Assembly: GCA_021414045.1 (NCBI GenBank)
Contig: JAIOPF010000019.1
Span: forward strand, 1 to 14,750
DNA length: 14,750 nucleotides
Reading direction: 5' to 3'
DNA from: Deltaproteobacteria bacterium
GTDB taxonomy: Bacteria > UBA10199 > DSSB01
Shown here: positions 1 to 6,294 of the stretch, one piece after another
Position numbering within the stretch: position 1 is the stretch's first letter
Layout: every line of letters begins with the position of its first letter
Notes under the pieces: generated by a model
Told to the model about the DNA's origin: nothing
Seen by the model: the letters and a program-made list of their open reading frames with translations, nothing else
The model's database searches: none
Program-made: the position numbers and the translations under genes

Positions 1-240
1 GCCAAGTCGGAGAAATTCGCCCTTAGCGACGGAGCGGCGAAATGGGAAATGGCGGACACGCTGATGGCGGAATTGTTGCATGACGGCTGCAAAGGGCAAT
101 ATTTTATGTGGGTGAAAAGACAGAAAATCGAGGTAAGGGACGAGGCCTTCGACGATTATCGCCAGATTTATGGATCAAAATTCGAGGTGCAGCGGGAGGA
201 TTTTTCCCGCCTGATGGATGCCTCGGGAGTCCCCCGATAG
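1..240 (+). CDS. Hypothetical protein, C-terminal fragment (5' end outside window)
   Basis: The frame is open from the first base to a TAG at 238-240 and gives 79 residues, so the true start lies upstream of the window. An internal ATG at 49 would give only 63 residues and has no convincing ribosome site. The fragment is hydrophilic and rich in charged and aromatic residues (GQYFMWVKRQKIEV, FDDYRQIYG), with no signal peptide or membrane segment. I do not recognise the family. It runs tail to tail into the SRPBCC membrane protein gene with two bases between the stop codons. The non-random residue use supports real coding; the function is unknown. Confidence 0.6.
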   Translation, partial: AKSEKFALSDGAAKWEMADTLMAELLHDGCKGQYFMWVKRQKIEVRDEAFDDYRQIYGSKFEVQREDFSRLMDASGVPR

Positions 241-242
241 GC

Positions 243-1238
243 TCAACCCGTGGAGCCAGCCACGGCCTGCTCACTGCGCTGCCGCAGAATTCCCAAGATG
301 TAATTTTGAATATCCCGCATGACGAAGTCGGTCCACAGGCTCGAATAAAAATTAAAGGGCGTGGTGAGCCGATAGTAGCTCGTGAGGTGCAGTCGCACGT
401 GATCCGGGCCCAAGGTCTCGATTTCGTATTGCCCCTTGAGGACATCGAAGAAGGGACCTCCGACGGTCACGTGCTCGTCTAGCGTGGTCTGAGGGATGGA
501 ATCCGGATCGGCGGCGATGTTGAAGCTGAGGCTTTTTTCCGGTTCCCAGTGATCGATGGTCTCCAGAAAGAGGACGTTTCCCTCGAAACTCGCCTTGCGA
601 ATGCCGCCGATTCCCGGGTGCGACAAGGTCGCTTCCACCGGGCGCGGGAAGCCGATGGCGTGCACCCAGCTGAAATGCTGTTCCTCGGGCCGGAAGCGAC
701 GGACCTCGATGATCTCGGGCCACACGCGCGAAGCGGGAGAATGGATATCGATCTCGGTCTTGACGCTTCGATAATCGGAGGGAGCGGCGAAACGGTTTTC
801 CACCGGAGCGGTGACGAAGGGCAGCAATACCAGAGCCGCGATGGCGAAGCCGTTGAGGCTGTTTCCCCGTATATCGTTGACGAGGCCATAGAACACTCCG
901 CCCAGACTCGCCATGATGAGGAAGCTGGGGAGGATCATGAGCACGCAGATCGCTCCTTCCCAGGCGAAGATCAGGGCCAGCGCGACCAGCAGACCGATGG
1001 GTGCCCAAGGCATGAAGATCCGGAACCACCAGGACCGCCGCTTGCGCCATTCGCCGACGAAGACGGTGATGCAGCCGAGCACCAGGGGAACTAGGAAGAT
1101 GTAGGCGAAGGTCATGACTCCGAAGACGGCCTTAAAGGCGGGATAGCGGAAGGCGAAAAAGGCGGCGATGCCGTAGATCAGGGCGAGGAAGATGGCCATC
1201 CAGATCGAGAACAGCCATTGCAGAAGATTTTTGATCAT
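243..1238 (-). CDS. Membrane protein with C-terminal SRPBCC (START-like) domain
   Basis: This is a 331-residue protein starting at ATG 1238. The N-terminal half has about five hydrophobic helices (roughly residues 10-29, 39-62, 78-93, 96-118 and 128-145), with a basic loop EWRKRRSW near 63-70. Residues from about 155 to 320 look like a SRPBCC/polyketide-cyclase fold: a strand start KTEIDIHSPASRVWPEI, then GIGGIRKASFEG, and a long C-terminal helix after YYRLTTPFNFYSSLW. Such domains bind hydrophobic ligands in a cavity, so a membrane-tethered lipid or small-molecule binder is possible, but the ligand cannot be read from sequence. The gene follows the DUF4505-like gene by 17 bases and is probably co-transcribed with it. 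The SRPBCC call is from pattern resemblance; the membrane topology is clearer. Confidence 0.75.
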   Translation of the reverse strand: MIKNLLQWLFSIWMAIFLALIYGIAAFFAFRYPAFKAVFGVMTFAYIFLVPLVLGCITVFVGEWRKRRSWWFRIFMPWAPIGLLVALALIFAWEGAICVLMILPSFLIMASLGGVFYGLVNDIRGNSLNGFAIAALVLLPFVTAPVENRFAAPSDYRSVKTEIDIHSPASRVWPEIIEVRRFRPEEQHFSWVHAIGFPRPVEATLSHPGIGGIRKASFEGNVLFLETIDHWEPEKSLSFNIAADPDSIPQTTLDEHVTVGGPFFDVLKGQYEIETLGPDHVRLHLTSYYRLTTPFNFYSSLWTDFVMRDIQNYILGILRQRSEQAVAGSTG

Positions 1239-1255
1239 GCCCGGGGCTCTCTTGT

Positions 1256-1591
1256 TTAGACGCCTTGAATCGGAAACTGTTGGCCGGCGAGTCGCAAAAA
1301 ATAACGATGCGCGGTGGCATCGTAATCGATGAGATGGGCCAACTCAAGATATGGTTTGCGGTTGAACCTCGCCTCGACCGCTTGCACGACGTAAATCGCG
1401 TCATCCGGCTCGAAATAACACTCTTCGCCTTGGCAGAGGGCGAAGTAACGTCCGTCCGGGAGCCGTTCCATCCGTCGCAGGAAGAATTTGAGGATTTGGG
1501 GGTCGTCGAAAACGCTGCCATCGTGCCAGAGATTTCCATCGGTATCGACTCGATACCGCCAAACCCTCGCTTGTTCCGGGCCTCGTTTCAT
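1256..1591 (-). CDS. DUF4505/UPF0598-like small protein
   Basis: This 111-residue soluble protein starts at ATG 1591 without an obvious ribosome-binding site. The order of features is WRYRVDTDGNLWHDG (11-25), DPQILKFFLRRM (30-41), GRYFALCQGEECYFEPDDA (47-65) and a hydrophobic strand IYVVQAV. This closely follows the pattern I know from UPF0598 (human C8orf82, a mitochondrial protein of unknown function): a Y-x-D-x-x-G-x-L opening, a short helix, then C-G-x-E-x-x-F-x-x-x-D. DUF1285 has a somewhat similar layout and is the main alternative. It is short for either family. It lies upstream of the SRPBCC membrane protein gene in the same direction and diverges from the DUF5522 gene across a 38-base spacer. 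The biochemical role is not known. Confidence 0.6.
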   Translation of the reverse strand: MKRGPEQARVWRYRVDTDGNLWHDGSVFDDPQILKFFLRRMERLPDGRYFALCQGEECYFEPDDAIYVVQAVEARFNRKPYLELAHLIDYDATAHRYFLRLAGQQFPIQGV

Positions 1592-1818
<227 letters not shown>

Positions 1819-1825
1819 ATCCGGT

Positions 1826-2290
1826 CTATTTTGCCTGGTTCGCTTCTTGGGCTTTTTGCAGGGCGTCCTTGACCTGAACCTTGACGCTATCTCCTTCCAT
1901 ATTCTTCTTTTCGACCAAGGAGATGACGCAGGTGGTTTCGGGAGTTTCCTTGAGGACCATCTTGTTGTCGGCCCCGGAGTCTAGCTTGGCCGAGTTGCAC
2001 TCGAGGATCAGGGCGTTGCCGGCGGCGTCCTGCATCTGTAGGCCGCGAAAATTCCTCTCATAAGGCTTTTTGAGTTCGGGCTGCATTCCGGTGATGACGC
2101 TGTAGGCGGGAGGGAGGATTTTCTTGATCTCTTGGGCGTATTGACCGGTCAAGGTGAAGGAGGAGCCGGGCTTGTCGAATTTAGCGCCGAAGGGCTGGAC
2201 GGCGTAAAACCCTCCGTCGTTGGCGCTCGCCAGGCCGGAGCCGCCCATGAAGACCAGCATGGAAAAAAGAATTCGCGGGGGAGTTTTCAT
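1826..2290 (-). CDS. Secreted/periplasmic hypothetical protein
   Basis: This is a 154-residue protein with a Sec signal peptide: basic MKTPPR, a hydrophobic core to about residue 20, and a likely cut after ASA at 21-23. The mature part has two cysteines, C98 (LECN) and C121 (TTCVI), which could form a disulfide. It ends in a charged helix KVQVKDALQKAQEANQAK. Neither a lipobox nor a known domain is visible. An AAAGGA ribosome site (2297-2302) overlaps the stop codon of tag, and the gap between the genes is ten bases, so this is the last gene of the tag operon. I do not recognise the family. Confidence 0.75.
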   Translation of the reverse strand: MKTPPRILFSMLVFMGGSGLASANDGGFYAVQPFGAKFDKPGSSFTLTGQYAQEIKKILPPAYSVITGMQPELKKPYERNFRGLQMQDAAGNALILECNSAKLDSGADNKMVLKETPETTCVISLVEKKNMEGDSVKVQVKDALQKAQEANQAK

Positions 2291-2296
2291 GGATTT

Positions 2297-2302
2297 TCCT
2301 TT
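2297..2302 (-). promoter_or_regulatory. Ribosome binding site overlapping the tag stop codon
   Basis: AAAGGA on the - strand lies six bases ahead of ATG 2290 and shares bases with the TAA of tag (2303-2301). The arrangement suggests coupled translation of tag and the secreted protein. Confidence 0.6.
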
Positions 2303-2903
2303 ATCGTTTTTTTGCCTTGGATAATTCGGGATGCCGAAAGCACTTTACTAAATGATCGTTGACCATCCCCACCGCCTGCATGTGGGCGTAGAGGATCGTC
2401 GAACCGACGAACTTGAAGCCTCGCTGCTTGAGGTCCTTGCTGAAGGCGTCCGATATCGCGGTGCGGGCCGGAACCTGCTTGAGTTCGCGGTGACGATTGA
2501 CGATGGGGCGGCCGTCGACGAAACGCCAGCTATAATCCGAAAAGCTCCCGAACTCTTCCCGCACTTGCAGGAAAGCTTGCGCATTGCCGATCGCGGAGGC
2601 GATTTTCAGGCGGTTACGGATGATGCCGGCGTTTAGCAGAAGGCTGTCGGTTTCGCGCTTTCCGAAACGCGCCACCCGCTCCGGATCGAAGCCGGCGAAG
2701 GCTTTGCGGTAATTCTCCCGTTTCCTCAAGACCGTGATCCAACTAAGCCCCGCTTGAGCGCCTTCCAGGATCAGGAACTCGAAGAGTTTGCGGTCGTCGA
2801 ATACCGGAACGCCCCATTCTTCGTCGTGATACTGGATGTAGAGCGGATCCAGCCCGGCCCAGGCGCAACGGAGGAGGGTTGGTTTCGCCGCTTTCGGTGT
2901 CAT
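2301..2903 (-). CDS. tag: DNA-3-methyladenine glycosylase I
   Basis: This base-excision repair enzyme removes 3-methyladenine from alkylated DNA in the cytoplasm. The 200-residue protein matches the Tag family along its length: RCAWAGLDPLYIQYHDEEWG near the start, LFEFLILEGAQAGLSW (40-55), LNAGIIRNRLKI (90-101), and FKFVGSTILYAHMQAVGMVNDH (163-184). The zinc-snap ligands are present with the E. coli spacing: C13 and H26 at the N-terminus, H184 and C188 at the C-terminus. E47 aligns with the active-site Glu38 of E. coli Tag. ATG 2903 is preceded by AAGGA six bases away. The gene sits between two unknown membrane proteins and a secreted protein in one tight operon, with no ada or alkB in view. 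Confidence 0.96.
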   Translation of the reverse strand: MTPKAAKPTLLRCAWAGLDPLYIQYHDEEWGVPVFDDRKLFEFLILEGAQAGLSWITVLRKRENYRKAFAGFDPERVARFGKRETDSLLLNAGIIRNRLKIASAIGNAQAFLQVREEFGSFSDYSWRFVDGRPIVNRHRELKQVPARTAISDAFSKDLKQRGFKFVGSTILYAHMQAVGMVNDHLVKCFRHPELSKAKKR

Positions 2904-2909
2904 TCCGCA

Positions 2910-2914
2910 TCCTT
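2910..2914 (-). promoter_or_regulatory. Ribosome binding site of tag
   Basis: AAGGA on the - strand lies six bases before ATG 2903 and overlaps the TAA stop (2915-2913) of the preceding membrane protein gene. Confidence 0.6.
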
Positions 2915-3263
2915 AAAAATAAAAATGGTGTCTCGCCATCCAATAGCTCAAGCGAGGTCCTAATTCCCAGCTCAAGAAATTCGCTGTCGCCGAGCCTAGC
3001 AGCGCCATTCCAAAACTTTTGCGCATAAAATGGAAGTAAATAAGGGCCTCGACCAAGACGACCGCCAATTCCCCCCAGAGAAGGAGAGGGAGCAGGCGAG
3101 CTCCGGGAATGTAGAGCAGCCCGAAGATTAGCAGCGGATGCGTGAAGGCGTTGGCGAAAAGGCTGACGCCCAGCAAGCGTGTCCTGGAGGTCCCCCAAAA
3201 AAATAACCCGAGGAAGGCGAATTCGATACCGTAGCTTTGCAGGAAAAGTTGAAGGTAGCTCAT
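2913..3263 (-). CDS. Small integral membrane protein
   Basis: This 116-residue protein has about four hydrophobic helices (approximately 5-24, 29-52, 57-78 and 84-100). Polar residues lie inside them: N38, T41-H42-P43, E66, E72, N96 and E100. The pattern NAFTHP, then GELAVVLVEALIY, then SATANFLSWELG is orderly and suggests a conserved membrane family, but I cannot name it. ATG 3263 is chosen because it overlaps the TGA of the upstream gene as ATGA, typical of translational coupling, and because there is no separate ribosome site. A GTG at 3323 in the same frame would extend it by 20 residues into the upstream gene and is less likely. Confidence 0.7.
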   Translation of the reverse strand: MSYLQLFLQSYGIEFAFLGLFFWGTSRTRLLGVSLFANAFTHPLLIFGLLYIPGARLLPLLLWGELAVVLVEALIYFHFMRKSFGMALLGSATANFLSWELGPRLSYWMARHHFYF

Positions 3264-3529
3264 GATTTTTTGAGGAAATAGAGCATCAAGAGACTGTGAA
3301 AGGGCAAAAAGACCGCCAACCACGGCTGTTGCTTTAACCCCGGCCTTTGGATCGTCGCTTGGTCGAAAACGGCCAGGGTTTCCACGTCGTGGCGCCGATA
3401 GGCTTGGATCAAGTGTCTTGGAGCGAAATACGCCGCTTGTTCCGCGCTTGCGGGCAGGGCGGTACGAAAATGCGAGAGCCAGGAGAGCATCCCCAGCGAG
3501 ATCAAGGTGAGTAAGATCTTTTTTCCCAT
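3260..3529 (-). CDS. Small N-terminally anchored hypothetical protein
   Basis: This 89-residue protein has a basic start (MGKK) and a hydrophobic segment at about 5-18, which is either a signal peptide or an anchor. A polar middle follows (SAEQAAYFAPRHLIQAYRRHD), then a second hydrophobic stretch WLAVFLPFHSLLMLYFL at the C-terminus before KKS. The family is unknown. GGAAGG at 3536-3541 precedes ATG 3529 at good spacing. It is the first gene of a four-gene - strand operon (this gene, the membrane protein at 2913-3263, tag, the secreted protein). Its stop overlaps the next start by ATGA, so the two membrane proteins are probably made in linked amounts. Confidence 0.7.
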   Translation of the reverse strand: MGKKILLTLISLGMLSWLSHFRTALPASAEQAAYFAPRHLIQAYRRHDVETLAVFDQATIQRPGLKQQPWLAVFLPFHSLLMLYFLKKS

Positions 3530-3604
3530 TCCATGCCTTCCATGTTAAATTCGCCGCAGCCTAAACCAAATCGCGACCCTCGCCGATGCTTTTGTGGAGG
3601 ATAA
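3530..3604. promoter_or_regulatory. Divergent promoter region
   Basis: This 75-base spacer lies between the divergent starts at 3529 (-) and 3605 (+). It holds both ribosome sites: GGAAGG on the - strand at 3536-3541 and GGAGG on the + strand at 3596-3600. It must contain or adjoin promoters for both transcripts. I cannot assign -35/-10 boxes with confidence. Confidence 0.45.
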
Positions 3605-4585
3605 ATGAACCCACCCAATTTCGAAGCTCCCATCGATCCTTTGGCGCCGGCGCCCTCCGGCACTTCGGGACGGTCCGTGAAACCCTGGATTTTCCTTGGA
3701 TGCGGCTGCATGACCCTCTTGCTGCTTGCCGTCGGCTGCATCGTCGGTTTTATTTTTTATAAGATCAAGGATTCGGAAGCGGGCCGCCTCACCGTTCGTT
3801 CCGTGCAGGAAAGCCCCGCGGCTCGCGAGGCCTTGGGAGAAATTCAAGATACGGGTTGGCCCATGGGCAGTATTTCGGTGGAAGGCGGGGGATCGGGGAA
3901 GGCGACCATGTCCGTATCGGTGAAGGGTAGCAAGGCCAAGGGGAAATATTTTGCCACGCTCCAGAGCGTCAACGGCCAATGGGCCGTGACCTCGGGAAGA
4001 TTGCAAATAGACAACGGGCCTTCCATCGATTTGGGCGGCGGATCCGCCGGCCCGGGCCCAGCGCGGGATTCCCCAAGCCTGCCGCCGTCGGACACCGCGG
4101 CTAGCGGCGGGCGCCAGCTGCGCGCCGATCGCGCGGCCGCGACGGTATGGCGGCACGTGGAATGGCCGGGACAGACGATTAGCTTCGACGTTCCCGCCAA
4201 CTGGATGCAGCTCAACTTGAACAAACGGGAAGTCGAATTCCGGCCGGAAGACCGCAAGGCCTACTTCATCGGAAACCTCACTTATTTCGACCAGAAAATT
4301 CCCTTTACTTCCCTCATGCAATCGATGGCGGACAAGGCTTCGGCGGAATTGAAGCGAGAAGAAATTTTCGGCTATGCCCTGAGAAACTTCGGTCGGGCCC
4401 AGGGCATCGCCCAAATCAGCGCCCGTAGCGACGGACAGACGACGGCCACCTGGACCGGGTATTTCGACACGGAGGAATTCGGGACCGTGTCGGTGACCTT
4501 CCTGTTGGGTGCGCCGACGCCGGAAGATTTCAACAAGGCGGAGGGCGCCTTGGGCGCGATCTTGGATTCCGTCCAATTCAAGTGA
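3605..4585 (+). CDS. Membrane-anchored protein with Coa1-like domain and C-terminal PsbP/DUF1795-like domain
   Basis: This 326-residue protein starts at ATG 3605, with GGAGG four bases upstream. A proline-rich cytosolic stretch (1-26) precedes one transmembrane helix (about 27-52, with cysteines C33, C35 and C45). Residues 60-136 resemble the Coa1/Tim21-like cytochrome oxidase assembly fold: [17 protein letters not shown], a Gly-rich turn, [18 protein letters not shown], and [13 protein letters not shown] Gly/Pro/Ser-rich linker (143-177) leads to a second domain (about 182-326, [18 protein letters not shown] to ILDSVQF) with the look of PsbP/DUF1795-type proteins: short strands, a DVPxxW opening and a terminal LDSV helix. 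The second assignment is weaker. No oxidase genes lie in the window, so a role in oxidase assembly is not supported by context. It overlaps the convergent OsmC-family gene by eight bases. Confidence 0.75.
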   Translation: MNPPNFEAPIDPLAPAPSGTSGRSVKPWIFLGCGCMTLLLLAVGCIVGFIFYKIKDSEAGRLTVRSVQESPAAREALGEIQDTGWPMGSISVEGGGSGKATMSVSVKGSKAKGKYFATLQSVNGQWAVTSGRLQIDNGPSIDLGGGSAGPGPARDSPSLPPSDTAASGGRQLRADRAAATVWRHVEWPGQTISFDVPANWMQLNLNKREVEFRPEDRKAYFIGNLTYFDQKIPFTSLMQSMADKASAELKREEIFGYALRNFGRAQGIAQISARSDGQTTATWTGYFDTEEFGTVSVTFLLGAPTPEDFNKAEGALGAILDSVQFK

Positions 4586-5033
4586 TCGAGTCGGTGAAGG
4601 CCTCGACGATACGGCTTTCGATATGGACTTCGGAGCGCAGGGTCAGGGAGACCGGGCAGCGGTCGGCGATTTGCAGCAGGCGCTGGCGCTGTTCCTCGCT
4701 TAAGGGGCCTTCCAGCTTGATTTCCCTTTCGATGCGGTCGATCTTTCCGCCCTTTGTTTCGCAGGTTTTGCAATCCTGCGCGTGAATCTTTTGGTGCCGC
4801 AACCGGACTTGAATCCCTTTGAGCGGATAAGCTTTGCGATCCGCATACAGTCGCAAGGTGATCGAGGTGCAAGCCCCGAGCGAGGCGATGAGCAGGTCAT
4901 AGGGATTGGCACCGGTATCCGTGCCCCCCAAATCCAGGGGCTCGTCGGCCAGCAGGTGATGGCCTCCCGCCGTAATCTGCTGGTTGAGCCCGCGAGGGCC
5001 GCCTTGAACGAGGACTTCTCTCAAATCACTCAT
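4578..5033 (-). CDS. OsmC family protein
   Basis: OsmC/Ohr-type proteins are thiol peroxidases that reduce organic hydroperoxides. This 151-residue protein has the fold markers: an N-terminal strand region with [23 protein letters not shown] (26-48), the helix [18 protein letters not shown] with the peroxidatic cysteine C55, and the second cysteine C126 in [10 protein letters not shown]. An extra pair in [10 protein letters not shown] (C88, C91) is not part of the catalytic pair and may be structural. A strong AAGGAGG site at 5042-5048 supports ATG 5033. The OsmC superfamily is certain. The exact subgroup (OsmC, Ohr or YhfA-like) is not, so no symbol is given. Confidence 0.92.
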   Translation of the reverse strand: MSDLREVLVQGGPRGLNQQITAGGHHLLADEPLDLGGTDTGANPYDLLIASLGACTSITLRLYADRKAYPLKGIQVRLRHQKIHAQDCKTCETKGGKIDRIEREIKLEGPLSEEQRQRLLQIADRCPVSLTLRSEVHIESRIVEAFTDSIT

Positions 5034-5138
5034 GATTTTCCCCTCCTTGATTTTAGGGTGGGCGGCCTCACTTAAGAAAGAGCGACCCGACCTTTCCGAC
5101 GCCCAGGATTTCAGGTAATTTGTCAGCTAGGATAGTCT
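5034..5138. promoter_or_regulatory. Divergent promoter region between the OsmC-family gene and amrS
   Basis: This 105-base spacer between divergent starts is one of the few places with room for promoters. It carries AAGGAGG for the - strand gene and AGGA (5129-5132) for amrS. I could not identify a convincing pair of promoter boxes or an operator palindrome. Confidence 0.4.
5042..5048 (-). promoter_or_regulatory. Strong ribosome binding site of the OsmC-family gene
   Basis: A consensus AAGGAGG on the - strand lies eight bases before ATG 5033. It is the best Shine-Dalgarno match I noticed in the window and fixes the start. Confidence 0.75.
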
Positions 5139-6230
5139 ATGAACGACACCGTTCCAACCAAGTATTGGCATGCCCTCGAGGATGGGCGCATCCAGTGCGA
5201 CACTTGCCCGCGATTTTGTCGGCTTCACGAGGGCCAGCGCGGCCTTTGCTTCGTGCGCATGCGCCAAAACGACCAAGTCGTCATGACGACTTACGGGCGA
5301 TCGAGCGGATACTGCATCGATCCCATCGAAAAAAAGCCGCTCAACCATTTTTTACCCGGGACCCCGGTATTGAGTTTCGGCACCGCGGGATGCAACCTCG
5401 GATGCCGATTTTGCCAGAACTGGGACATCAGCAAATCCCGCGAAATCGACACCCTCTCCGACGAAGCCTCTCCGGAGCGCATCGCCCGCGTCGCGCAAGA
5501 ATTGGATTGCAAGAGCGTCGCCTTCACCTACAACGACCCGGTCATCTTCATGGAATACGCCATCGATGTCGCCCAGGCCTGTCATGAGCGCGGGATCAAG
5601 GCTGTGGCGGTGACGGCGGGGGAAATCTGCCCCGAGCCTCGCAAGGAATTTTACCGATACATGGACGCCGCCAACGTCGACCTGAAGGGATTCACCGAGC
5701 AGTTTTACGAAAAGATCTGCAGCGGGAAATTGCAGCCGGTCTTGGATACCCTAAATTACCTCAAGCACGAAACCAAGGTTTGGTTCGAGATCACGACCTT
5801 GTTGATTCCCGGCCTCAACGATTCGGAACGCGAGATCGACGAAATGACCCGATGGATTCACGAGAATCTCGGGCCGGATGTGCCCTTGCATTTCACCGCT
5901 TTTCATCCCGATTATCGCATGGTGGATCTTCCTCCCACGCCGCCCGCTACCTTGACTCGTTCGCGCGAGATCGCCGTGAAAAACGGCCTCCATTACGTCT
6001 ACACCGGCAATGTCCACGATTCCATCGGCGGCAGCACCTATTGCCCAAATTGCAAAAATCGAGTCATCGGCCGCGACTGGTACGTGCTCAGCGACTGGAA
6101 CCTCAGTGGGAACGGGGCCTGCCGGCATTGCGGGACCGTGATTCCCGGCGTCTTTTCGGGCCCACCGGGCCACTGGGGCGCCAAGCGGGTTCCCGTGAGC
6201 CTCAAGGATTTCGCTTTCGTAGCCCCTTGA
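5139..6230 (+). CDS. amrS: AmmeMemoRadiSam system radical SAM enzyme
   Basis: This 363-residue cytoplasmic protein is a radical SAM enzyme of the AmrS type, related to pyruvate-formate-lyase activating enzymes. The [4Fe-4S]-binding motif CNLGCRFC (C85, C89, C92) follows VLSFGTAG. An N-terminal four-cysteine cluster (C20, C23, C27, C37, with the pattern CDTCPRFC) and a C-terminal zinc-ribbon-like set (C302, C305, C328, C331; YCPNC and CRHCG) frame the barrel. Further markers are VAFTYNDPVIF (127-137), the SAM-site segment VTAGEICPEP (158-167), NVDLKGF (179-185) and HFTAFHPDYRM (251-261). AGGA six bases before ATG 5139 supports the start. AmrS often sits with a Memo-family and an AMMECR1 protein; neither is in this window. 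The substrate is not established as far as I know. Confidence 0.93.
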   Translation: MNDTVPTKYWHALEDGRIQCDTCPRFCRLHEGQRGLCFVRMRQNDQVVMTTYGRSSGYCIDPIEKKPLNHFLPGTPVLSFGTAGCNLGCRFCQNWDISKSREIDTLSDEASPERIARVAQELDCKSVAFTYNDPVIFMEYAIDVAQACHERGIKAVAVTAGEICPEPRKEFYRYMDAANVDLKGFTEQFYEKICSGKLQPVLDTLNYLKHETKVWFEITTLLIPGLNDSEREIDEMTRWIHENLGPDVPLHFTAFHPDYRMVDLPPTPPATLTRSREIAVKNGLHYVYTGNVHDSIGGSTYCPNCKNRVIGRDWYVLSDWNLSGNGACRHCGTVIPGVFSGPPGHWGAKRVPVSLKDFAFVAP

Positions 6231-6294
6231 TTCCTTGGCAACTTTCCCCCCATTCGACCGAAATCCCCGAATAACCCATATTTTTCGGAGTTCT

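Noticed and set aside
3545..4576. A 343-residue open frame antisense to the Coa1-like gene
   Set aside because: It is rich in Arg/Gly/His/Pro as expected of a GC-rich shadow frame, has no family motif, and lies fully opposite a well-supported gene.
6231..6294. Rho-independent terminator after amrS
   Set aside because: CCGAAA and TTTTCGG can pair only with a bulge and a long loop, and no T run follows, so the hairpin is not convincing.
6235..6294. TTG start at 6235 for the large helical protein
   Set aside because: It is a rare start codon only four bases past the amrS stop. ATG 6295 has a nearby CGGAG and a more natural N-terminus.
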